From: Microvirga flavescens
GTDB taxonomy: Bacteria > Pseudomonadota > Alphaproteobacteria > Rhizobiales > Beijerinckiaceae
Direction of reading: 5' to 3'
Assembly (NCBI RefSeq): GCF_003290125.1
Contig: NZ_QMKH01000011.1
Location: 1-50,142 of the forward strand
Length of the DNA: 50,142 nucleotides
Shown here: piece after piece, positions 42,818 through 50,142 of the stretch
How positions within the stretch are numbered: position 1 is the first letter of the stretch
How the letters are laid out: every line of letters begins with the position of its first letter
Notes under the pieces: generated by a model
Told to the model about the DNA's origin: nothing
The model's input: the letters and a program-made list of their open reading frames with translations, nothing else
Database searches by the model: none
Program-made: the position numbers and the translations under genes

Positions 42818-44386
42818 ATGGCGAAGATTACATTCAACCAGAGCATCGACCCAAACGATGCGCTCTTGAACATTCCGAACGAGATCGACCTGGTTACGAC
42901 AGCGATCTCCAGCGTATTCGAAATTGGAGATGCGAGGTTCACGTTGCTTCGACTTGAAGGGGCCGATTTTACATATTCGGCCCCTGGCGTCCCGAGCAGC
43001 GGCATCCTTACTGGCTTCTCTCTTGTTAAAAACGGCATCGTAGCCGTCACGGTAACCGGGTTAGCACCAGGTTTAACTTTGCCGCAAGTTGAGAGATTGC
43101 GCCTCGAAGGTAGTCCGGGCGCCTTGTTGAGATACCTTCTCGCAAGCGATGACGAGGTGATCGGCGGAGCTGGTAATCAGGTCATTTTGTCCGAGGGCGG
43201 CAACGACACGCTAGATGGAGGAGAGGGTGCAGATTACATCGCCGCAGGGGACGGAGATGATCTGGTGATCAGCAGACTCGGGCAGGGTCCGACGGGCGGT
43301 GCGATGGAGATCTTGATCGGCGGTGACGGCATTGATTACCTCATTATCGATCGTTCCGATCAGGAGCTCTCTTTTGTGTTCGACGTTTTGGTCAAGGACA
43401 CTACGACGATGCTCGATGGAACGCGCCTGAGCGGGTTTGAAAGAATGGAATTCTATTCTGGCTCTGGTGATGATGTTCTCGCCGGAGGGGGGCTTGCAGA
43501 CATCATCAACGCTGGTGCGGGAAGCGATCGTATCAGCGGCAGAGGCGACAATGATACACTGTCAGGAGGAGACGGCGCCGATCATATTGATGGTGGCTCG
43601 GGAAATGACCTGATCACAGGTGATGAGGGAACCGATATCCTTGACGGAGGCAAGGGTAACGACACTATCGACGGCGGCGCGCAGGCCGACAACCTCTTCG
43701 GGGGAGACGAAGACGATGTGCTCAATGGTGGGGACGGCGCCGACTATATTGAAGGAGGTTTGGGGAACGACCTTTTAGACGGTGGTAGGGGACCAGACGT
43801 TCTTTGCGGAGGTCATGGCAATGATCTCTACAATGTAGACAATCCCAACGACGTCCTGTTCGAAGCGGACGGTGAGGGTTTTGACGTCGTTATCGCGTCC
43901 GGTTCCTATGACCTTACCTCTGCAGCCGAGATCGAACTTCTGCGCACCGTGGATCCGAAGGGCAAATCCGCTCTTAATCTGAAAGGTAACGGTTATGCCA
44001 ACATCATTGAGGGCAATGCTGGCGCCAACACTATCAACGGCCTCGGCGGTTCCGACACATTAAAAGGAGGCCGCGGTCGCGACATATTCGTATTCAATAC
44101 CGAACTGAATAAAAAGAACGTCGACAAAGTCCTGGATTTTCGCGTGAAGGATGACTCCTTCCGCCTTAGCAAGGCCGTGTTCAAGGAGATCACTGGCCAC
44201 AAGGTTCTAGATGCAGCAGCTTTCTGTGTAGGCCAGAAAGCTGCTGATGCCGATGATCGGATTATTTATAACCCCCGCACGGGAAGACTATACTATGATG
44301 CGGATGGATCTGGCGAGATCAAGGCAATCCTTTTCGCAAAGCTCACCAAGGGATTAAAGCTCACAGAGCTGGACTTCTTGATCTAA
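42818..44386 (+). CDS. RTX protein downstream of gspD
   Basis: 522 codons, starting 98 bp after gspD on the same strand. No signal peptide. Residues ~1-105 form a non-RTX head (ITFNQSIDPNDALLNIPNEIDLVTTAI; LRLEGADFTYSAPG). About fifteen nonapeptide repeats follow in blocks (GGNDTLDGGEGADYIAAGDGDD, GDNDTLSGGDGADHIDGGSGNDLITG). The tail is family-type: GRGRDIFVFNTELNKKNVDKVLDFRVKDDSFRL, DDRIIYNPRTGRLYYDADGSG, ending LKLTELDFLI. Ca2+-binding, secreted; probably type I secreted. Its link to gspD is by position only. Confidence 0.9.
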   Translation: MAKITFNQSIDPNDALLNIPNEIDLVTTAISSVFEIGDARFTLLRLEGADFTYSAPGVPSSGILTGFSLVKNGIVAVTVTGLAPGLTLPQVERLRLEGSPGALLRYLLASDDEVIGGAGNQVILSEGGNDTLDGGEGADYIAAGDGDDLVISRLGQGPTGGAMEILIGGDGIDYLIIDRSDQELSFVFDVLVKDTTTMLDGTRLSGFERMEFYSGSGDDVLAGGGLADIINAGAGSDRISGRGDNDTLSGGDGADHIDGGSGNDLITGDEGTDILDGGKGNDTIDGGAQADNLFGGDEDDVLNGGDGADYIEGGLGNDLLDGGRGPDVLCGGHGNDLYNVDNPNDVLFEADGEGFDVVIASGSYDLTSAAEIELLRTVDPKGKSALNLKGNGYANIIEGNAGANTINGLGGSDTLKGGRGRDIFVFNTELNKKNVDKVLDFRVKDDSFRLSKAVFKEITGHKVLDAAAFCVGQKAADADDRIIYNPRTGRLYYDADGSGEIKAILFAKLTKGLKLTELDFLI

Positions 44387-44635
44387 GTACTCTCGCGCAA
44401 AAAAGCGGTGTTGTCCCGTTAACTCGTGCGTCCGCCCGACTGCGGCGCCCTGATAACGCCGCGCGACCATTCTGAAAATACTTTGACAGCGCCTGTTTGA
44501 GCGCTTGCCTTGGCACGCAGAGTCCACCAGGCCCGTCCAGTGCCGATCAACAGACCCATGCCGCTGGCGCGAGCGCTGAGCCAGCGGGGGGATCGCATCC
44601 TAGGATCAAGGTTTCCTTGAACTTCGGCCGTGGGA
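44387..44635. other. Convergent intergenic region with a GC hairpin
   Basis: 249 bases between two convergent RTX genes. GCGGCG at 44442-44447 pairs with CGCCGC at 44457-44462 across a nine-base loop. No T-run follows, so bidirectional termination is only possible. No gene seen. Confidence 0.35.
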
Positions 44636-47600
44636 TCAGATCACGAAGAAGTCTCTATAGGTGAGCTTGAGGTTCTTGGAGAGCGTGGCGATCTGGACCT
44701 GAGCCTGCGCGCCGGTGCCGTCGGCATCGTAGTACAACGCACCCGTCTTCTTATTGTAGATGATGTGATCATCCTTATCGTGCGCCTGGGTGCCCTTGTA
44801 GAACTCCGAACTCTTGATCACACCCTTCTTCGCCATCTTCTTGAACACCGGTTTGGCTAGATGGATCGTATCGTCCTTCACCTCGAAATCCGTGATCTTG
44901 TCGATGTTTTTCCGTCCCGGCTTGGTATCGAACACGAAGATGTCCTGACCCAAACCTCCGGTCAGTATGTCCTTGCCCACGCGACCGTAGAGCTTGTCGT
45001 TGCCATCGCTCCCCTGAAGACGATCATTTGCTTTGCCGCCTTGCAGAATTTGATTGCCTTGTGTGTCAACCGCATCGGCAGTGGCAGGCTCGAAGATGTC
45101 GAGAACATCGAAGGTAAAAGTTTTGACGGTTCCCGCCCCATAGCCGTTATGGGCCTTGATGGTGACGTTGTATTGGGCCTTGGTTTCGTAATCCAAACTT
45201 CCGGCCAGAATGAGGTTGTTGCCATCGATGGCAAAAGGGCTATCCGTCGTGACAAGCGTGTAACGGATGTCGTCCCCGTCCATATCGACGGCCGACAATG
45301 TAGCAACGATCGTGGAGGCCAAGGTGTTTTCCTTGACCAGACTGGAGGACAAAGCGAGTTCCGTCGGTTCGCGATTGGCGGTTCGGAACATCAGATCGGC
45401 AAATTTGAGCTCCTGGACATCCACGAGAATGTCGGTGCCCCCGCGTGACTTGACGCTGTCGGAGACTCGCAACGATCCGTCGGCTTGGGTGATGATCGTG
45501 TAGCTGGAGAAGCTGCCCTCATAGACCGCCGTGTTCTTGCCCCCGCCACCTCTCAGGACATCATTGCCGCCCATACCGATCAGCGTATCGTTGCCGAGGC
45601 CACCGGAAAGGGTATTGGCCGCACCGTTCGATCCAATGAGTAGGTCGGCATAGTCAGAACCGACAATGTTCTCGATCGATGAGAACGTGTCGCCTGTGGC
45701 TTCACCCGTATTCTGGGTCGGATCATCGAGGCTAACGGTCAATCTCGTCTTGGCACCCGCGTAATCGGCCGTATCGATGCCGGCACCACCTATCAGTTGG
45801 TCGGCGCCAGCGCCGCCCTCGAGATTATCGTCGCCCTCACCACCCTGGAGAACGTCGTCACCATCCCGTCCCCGCAGATCGTCATCGCCGCCTGCTCCCG
45901 AAAGAGTGTTCGACAGGCTGTTGCCCGACAGAACGTTGGCGCCGCCATTACCGGTCAGATAAATTCCGGCGATGCCATCGCGCGCGACAGCGTTTTCGAT
46001 CCCGCTCGCAAGCGTGTAAACACCGGACGCCATCGCTACGAGAGTGTCGCGGCCTCCCGCATCTTCCACCACGTCGTCGGCATCGACCTCGAAGCGGTCA
46101 CTCCCTTTGCCACCTTGGAGAGTGTCGAGACCGCCGCCGCCGGAAAGCGTATTGCCGGAATCGTTACCGACCAGCGTGTTGGCGCTGGAGTTGCCGGTGA
46201 GCGAGAGAGAACCAGCTTCGCTAGCCGCGCGGAGAATCTCTATCGAGACAGCTGAACTCAGAGTGTAGTCTAAATGGGCAATGACAGTGTCCGTCTCGCG
46301 ATAGAGCTCGGGGTATGGATCAATCTCAACAATAACGTTATCCAAGGAACGCACATGATAGGTGTCCTTGCCGAAACCGCCAATCAGCGTATCCCCACCA
46401 CCGCCGCCGTCTAGAGCGTCATCGCCTGACCCACCATAGATGGACTGGCCATAGCTATTTCCGGTGATAGTAACACCTAGCGTGGAGCGGTCATCAGCAC
46501 GAATGATCTCGACTTCGGAACCTTCGCGAAGAGCAAACGAAGGGACGCCGATATTGCCCCTTAGCTGTACGGTGTCGATACCTTCCCCAGCTTTCTCTAC
46601 GATGAGAACATCCTCAAAACCCACATAATAGGTGTCGTTTCCCTTGCCGCCTTCCAAGGTGTCTAGGGTTTCACCCGGTATGTAAGTGCCTGTGTAGAGG
46701 GAGTTGTCGGCAGCATTGCCGACGAGGTGATTGGCTAACCGATTGCCGATGAGATCCATCGCGACGGTCGATGATGGCAGGGCAATCATGTTCTCGACAT
46801 TGTCGGGGAGTTCTCCACCCCATTCGGTCAAGACCGTGTCGATCCCACCATCGGCATCCTCGCGGATTGTATCGGAGATATACTCCCACCCATTGGCAGT
46901 GTACTTGTCTCTAATAATGTAGGTGTCATTGCCTGCCCCGCCAATCAGCGTGTCAAAACCATCACCCCCGTCCAGCAGGTTGTCTCCTGCATTGCCTTTG
47001 ATGGTATTGTCGAGGCTGTTGCCGGTTAGTGCGATGTTGCCCGTTCCGGTCGCCGTGAGCGTCTCCACGTCTGTGCTTCGGATATCATAGCTGACACTTG
47101 TATAGACTGTATCGATGCCTGCATTGGCAGCCTCCACCACGATGTCGGCGGAATCGTCTACATAATAGACGTCGTTGCCGAGCCCGCCTGTCATGCGGTC
47201 CTTGCCGTCGCCGCCATCCAGGACGTCGTCTCCATCGCCACCGTCGAGGGTGTCATTGCCCAATAGGCCTGACAGTGTGTCGTTTCCACCGCGTCCACGA
47301 AGATCGTTGGCGACATCGCTTCCGCTGATGCGGTCGTTGCTAGTCGCACCGCCGATAAAGCCTTCGATGGAGATGAGCTTCATGTTCATGTTGTTGCTGC
47401 CTGTCTTCAGGTCGACAACAAACCAATTACCTTGATGCTCACTTTGGGCGATATCAAAGCCCTCGCCACCGTCGAGGACATCGACAACGCCTGCATCATA
47501 TACCAGAGTGCTCGCAACGAGGATGTCATCGCCGCTGCCTCCCAAGAGAGTGTCAGCCCCAGTACCATCGAAAAGCTGGTCGTTTCCTCCCTCGCCCGAC

Positions 47601-48829
47601 AGTATGTCGTCTCCTCCTAAACCCTGAACATAATCGTCACCCGCGCGTCCGGCATAAGCTTCCGACTTGTCGGTCCCTGTCCAATGCACGAGACCACTCT
47701 CGGCGCGTGGATCGAAGATCTGCGAACGGATGATGGAGGTACCGCTGGCATCTCCTGCCTTGTCGGTCCAACTGATCGCAAATCGGCCATCCTGAAAGGC
47801 CGAGATCTGGGGATCGAGTTGGTCGCCGGCGGTTGAGGTGTTGACCAAGAATTCCGTGCCGTATTTGCGGCCATCCGCATAGAAAACCTGTGCGCGAATG
47901 GATGTGCCGGACGTATCGCCGCCTGTCGCGCTCGAGTCGACCCAGGTCACCACGAAACGCCCGTCGGATAAGGCTGTCGTTGCGGGATCGCTCTGTTGTC
48001 CGGGGCCCGTTGTGCCGATAGTGAAACTGCTCAGCACCGAGCTTCCGGTACCGGAGAAGATCTGACCGCACAGTTCGCCACCGTCTGTGCGCCACGTGAC
48101 GACGAAACGGTCAAACTGCAAGGCAGAAACGGTTACACCACTGGCACGCCCCTCAGCAGGGAGATACAGAGGTTCGGACGCTTTGCGTCCCACATTGTCA
48201 ATGATGTTGATCGTGACGCCATAGAATGGCTCTGCATCCGCCGACCCCGGAATGTGGTTGCTGTAGGCGACGACGCTCTTGCCACTCGTCAACGTCGCAA
48301 GATGCGCGGCTCCGGACTGTGCCTTGAAGCCCGCGCCCCATTTGATGTCGGTGCCGGTCCGGTATAGATTCGCGTCGAAGGTAGAAACGCTGTCACCGCT
48401 CCATGCGACGGTAAACCCGCCAGACGGGAGTGCCGAGACGCTTGAGAGGTTGTGATAAATGCCCGTACCGTCCGAAATGACGGTCGAGGAACCAATCAGC
48501 TTGCCATCGGCACCGATCAACTGAGCCCGAACCTCCCTCGACTGCGCGCCCATGACGTCCCATGTCAGCAGAAACCTGCCGTCAGACAAGGCCGTCACGA
48601 TGGGGCTCGGGTCGTTTTGGGTTAGCCCTCCGGAGCCAACCCATTGATCGGCGCCGCCGACAGGCGAGCCCCGATAGTCATGAGCTCTGAACCAAACTGA
48701 ATTATCCGTGGGGGACACATAGGCTCTGATCGTCGTGCCCGTCTGCCCACTGATTGCCGACGTCGATGACAAAAATGTCCCGGAGTTGCTGACCTTGGTC
48801 TCGGAACCCCACTTCACAACTTGAACCAT
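44636..48829 (-). CDS. Large RTX protein with cadherin-like domain
   Basis: 1397 codons from an ATG at 48829. Residues ~1-385 are the beta-rich head with repeats of ALSDGRFLLTWD and ALSDGRFVVTWVDSSATGGDTSGTSIRAQVF type. RTX nonapeptides follow in several blocks separated by spacers (YVDDSADIVVEAANAGIDTVYTSVSYDI shaped). A cadherin-like domain lies at ~1180-1280 (LVKENTLASTIVATLSAVDMDGDDIRYTL, LDYETKAQYNVTIKA). The tail KNIDKITDFEVKDDTIHL, DDHIIYNKKTGALYYDADGTGAQAQ ends LKLTYRDFFVI, as in its paralogues. No signal peptide. Probably a type I-secreted surface protein or adhesin. Confidence 0.92.
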   Translation of the reverse strand: MVQVVKWGSETKVSNSGTFLSSTSAISGQTGTTIRAYVSPTDNSVWFRAHDYRGSPVGGADQWVGSGGLTQNDPSPIVTALSDGRFLLTWDVMGAQSREVRAQLIGADGKLIGSSTVISDGTGIYHNLSSVSALPSGGFTVAWSGDSVSTFDANLYRTGTDIKWGAGFKAQSGAAHLATLTSGKSVVAYSNHIPGSADAEPFYGVTINIIDNVGRKASEPLYLPAEGRASGVTVSALQFDRFVVTWRTDGGELCGQIFSGTGSSVLSSFTIGTTGPGQQSDPATTALSDGRFVVTWVDSSATGGDTSGTSIRAQVFYADGRKYGTEFLVNTSTAGDQLDPQISAFQDGRFAISWTDKAGDASGTSIIRSQIFDPRAESGLVHWTGTDKSEAYAGRAGDDYVQGLGGDDILSGEGGNDQLFDGTGADTLLGGSGDDILVASTLVYDAGVVDVLDGGEGFDIAQSEHQGNWFVVDLKTGSNNMNMKLISIEGFIGGATSNDRISGSDVANDLRGRGGNDTLSGLLGNDTLDGGDGDDVLDGGDGKDRMTGGLGNDVYYVDDSADIVVEAANAGIDTVYTSVSYDIRSTDVETLTATGTGNIALTGNSLDNTIKGNAGDNLLDGGDGFDTLIGGAGNDTYIIRDKYTANGWEYISDTIREDADGGIDTVLTEWGGELPDNVENMIALPSSTVAMDLIGNRLANHLVGNAADNSLYTGTYIPGETLDTLEGGKGNDTYYVGFEDVLIVEKAGEGIDTVQLRGNIGVPSFALREGSEVEIIRADDRSTLGVTITGNSYGQSIYGGSGDDALDGGGGGDTLIGGFGKDTYHVRSLDNVIVEIDPYPELYRETDTVIAHLDYTLSSAVSIEILRAASEAGSLSLTGNSSANTLVGNDSGNTLSGGGGLDTLQGGKGSDRFEVDADDVVEDAGGRDTLVAMASGVYTLASGIENAVARDGIAGIYLTGNGGANVLSGNSLSNTLSGAGGDDDLRGRDGDDVLQGGEGDDNLEGGAGADQLIGGAGIDTADYAGAKTRLTVSLDDPTQNTGEATGDTFSSIENIVGSDYADLLIGSNGAANTLSGGLGNDTLIGMGGNDVLRGGGGKNTAVYEGSFSSYTIITQADGSLRVSDSVKSRGGTDILVDVQELKFADLMFRTANREPTELALSSSLVKENTLASTIVATLSAVDMDGDDIRYTLVTTDSPFAIDGNNLILAGSLDYETKAQYNVTIKAHNGYGAGTVKTFTFDVLDIFEPATADAVDTQGNQILQGGKANDRLQGSDGNDKLYGRVGKDILTGGLGQDIFVFDTKPGRKNIDKITDFEVKDDTIHLAKPVFKKMAKKGVIKSSEFYKGTQAHDKDDHIIYNKKTGALYYDADGTGAQAQVQIATLSKNLKLTYRDFFVI

Positions 48830-49240
48830 GCTTGCCCCGACTAAACTGTCTTAGTTATTGACCGACAGTCATGGCATGGCACTCGATCTGAGAAACTCCG
48901 CGAACGAATAGCTTTTGTTCGATTCGCTTAACGACTCGGCGCTCGACGCGGCTTTGGCGGCCCCTATCGCGCGCGAACGCAGCCCGAAGCTGGAGCATTA
49001 CTTAGCGATATGCGACCATGCTCAAGTATCTGTTCGCCGGCAAAAGCTACGATGCCGATGCGGTACCGCTGCATCCGACAGCCAGGCGACGGTGATTCCG
49101 TGTCGCTGCGCCGAAAGCGCCCGATCCGTTACGACGGTCTGTGTCAGGGCTTGCCTGACGGCGCAATCGTGGCGCTGGAACCGCGTTTCAGCGACGCTGA
49201 GAATTCCAATGAAGCGATCCAGTTTTTAGGGATCAGCGCA
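48830..49240. other. Intergenic region upstream of the large RTX gene
   Basis: 411 bases that must contain the promoter of the minus-strand RTX gene. Plus-strand frames here are short and lack RBS support; one reads RRKRPIRYDGLCQGLPDGAI, which looks like decayed coding sequence, but I cannot name a family. No hairpin of note. Confidence 0.45.
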
Positions 49241-49612
49241 TTAGTAACAGGCCACTGTGTAATGTCCCTGGCTTTGTGTCGCCATGCCGCTCGCCGCCCC
49301 CATCGTGCGAGCCGCCAGTGCGCCGCCCGGTCCGGCAAGACTGACGGCAGCCATCGCACCGTTCGTCGCCATGTTTGCCGCCTGCGTGGCTCGCGAATGG
49401 GCCTGAAGCTGATCGATGCACGATTGCGCAGAGGCATAGCCCTTGGCGCGTTCTATATCTTCTGGTGTGGCATCGGGGCGGCTGGCCGCCACTTCGGCAG
49501 CGGCCTGGCGACTGGCCATGTCGGCGCGCAGCGCACTCATTCGGGCATCGCTGCTGTTACAACCCACAGCAAGCAGGCAGAGCGCAGCAGCGAAAAGACA
49601 TCTTGTATTCAT
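49241..49612 (-). CDS. Small alanine-rich lipoprotein
   Basis: 123 codons. The signal MNTRCLFAAALCLLAVGC has a lipobox (LAVGC, lipidated Cys18). The mature part is alanine-rich and mostly helical (RMSALRADMASRQAAAEVAASRPDATPEDIERAKGYASAQSCIDQ), then MAAVSLAGPGGALAARTMGAASG. No known family. It lies between two RTX genes on the same strand; relation to them is unknown. Its translated frame has typical high-GC codon use, supporting a real gene. Confidence 0.7.
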   Translation of the reverse strand: MNTRCLFAAALCLLAVGCNSSDARMSALRADMASRQAAAEVAASRPDATPEDIERAKGYASAQSCIDQLQAHSRATQAANMATNGAMAAVSLAGPGGALAARTMGAASGMATQSQGHYTVACY

Positions 49613-49901
49613 GATTGAAAGTACCTTCTCATAATGAGATTTCGAAACATCTGATGACTTTCGCCGTCACCGGTACGTTGCCATTCGAAGGCCCAGGAGA
49701 CGTTTCCGATCATGACACCTCCCCTTTCCAGCCGCGTCCAACTCTTTGCCAACCCTATCCGCAGACCTGCCATGGTTCGTGCAGAGTGTTGCGAGCACCC
49801 CGAAGCCCAGCCCAAGCGCGTAGGCGGCAAGTTTTGAGTACCCAAAATCTGCGTAGATCCTGAACGGCTCAGTACTCTTGTCTGGGATGGAGGCACTCGG
49901 A
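49613..49901. other. Region between the RTX tail and the lipoprotein gene
   Basis: 289 bases. A minus-strand frame (49609-49896) contains WAFEWQRTGDGESHQMF but has no RBS, and its start would lie against the RTX stop. I do not regard it as a gene. It contains the lipoprotein leader and probably the 3' UTR of the RTX gene at the right edge. Confidence 0.4.
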
Positions 49902-50142
49902 TCAGACCACGAAGAAGTCCTTGTAAGTCATCTTGAGGTTCTTGGAGAGGGTTGCGATCTGGATCTGGGCCTGTGATCCGGTGCCGTCGGCATCGTAGTA
50001 CAGCGCCCCCGTCTTCTTGTCGTAGATGATCCGGTCGTCGTGATCGTGCGCCTTCGTGCCCTGATAGAACTCACCGGACTTGAGCACGCCCTTCTTCGCC
50101 AGCTTGGTGAACGCGCTCCTGGCGAGATGGATCGTGTCGTCC
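49902..50142 (-). CDS. C-terminal tail of another RTX protein (5' part off the right edge)
   Basis: 80 codons of the family tail: DDTIHLARSAFTKLAKKGVLKSGEFYQGT, DDRIIYDKKTGALYYDADGTGSQAQ, ending LKMTYKDFFVV. It is about 80 percent identical to the tail of the 44636-48829 product, so the two are close paralogues in the same orientation. The tail is the presumed secretion signal. An internal ATG is not the start; the frame continues past 50142. Confidence 0.93.
   Translation of the reverse strand, partial: DDTIHLARSAFTKLAKKGVLKSGEFYQGTKAHDHDDRIIYDKKTGALYYDADGTGSQAQIQIATLSKNLKMTYKDFFVV

Noticed and set aside
49010..49618. Plus-strand 202-codon frame opposite the small lipoprotein
   Set aside because: The minus-strand lipoprotein has a clear lipobox and coherent composition; the plus frame is not coherent beyond a short RRKRPIRYD stretch.

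Overview
The window looks like GC-rich chromosomal DNA of an alphaproteobacterium, probably Hyphomicrobiales (Microvirga/Methylobacteriaceae-like). This rests on codon use, the many RTX genes with a shared tail, and the DUF2950/DUF3300/AspT-type cluster; it is inference, because no rRNA or housekeeping marker is present.

Layout. 1-4662 (-): the first 1554 codons of a giant RTX protein, running off the left edge. 5401-9836 (-): a DUF2950 protein, a DUF3300 protein and an AspT/YidE-type antiporter. 10565-11311 (+): a remnant of the RNA-repair regulator rtcR that has lost its AAA+ domain. 11365-19586 (-): a compact type II secretion (T2SS) operon in the order prepilin peptidase, gspE, F, G, H, I, J, L, M, C/N-like, K, with overlapping genes throughout. 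19633-22650 (-): an RTX/VCBS-repeat protein just upstream of that operon. 22711-40479 (-): a full-length, signal-peptide-bearing SpvB/VCBS/Rhs protein followed by about 12 kb of Rhs core fragments, alternative C-terminal toxin tips and immunity genes. 40689-42719 (+): the lipoprotein secretin gspD, divergent from rhs. 42818-44386 (+) and 44636-48829 (-): two more RTX proteins. 49241-49612 (-): a small lipoprotein. 49902-50142 (-): the C-terminal tail of another RTX protein.

The Rhs region is the most interesting part. One expressed-looking rhs gene with its own tip and immunity gene is followed by displaced modules. Several begin in the Rhs core, run through the PxxxxDPxG motif (or a deleted form of it) and end in a different tip; a cognate immunity gene often overlaps by ATGA or TAATG. 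Tips include a TNT-type NAD glycohydrolase, a DUF4329 domain and several I do not recognise. Immunity candidates include Imm50-like and DUF4279-like proteins, an IFT-like protein, a four-helix membrane protein, two related Sec-exported proteins and two copies of a small zinc-ribbon protein. Between modules lie short scraps of upstream YD-repeat sequence. This fits a silent cassette store that can be recombined onto the full-length rhs gene.

The array sits between gspD and the rest of the T2SS genes, the Rhs protein carries a Sec-type signal, and some immunity proteins are predicted to be periplasmic or membrane-bound. My hypothesis is that this Rhs is exported by Sec plus the adjacent T2SS rather than by T6SS. 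The RTX proteins instead share a C-terminal tail like that of type I secretion substrates, although no type I transporter is present here.
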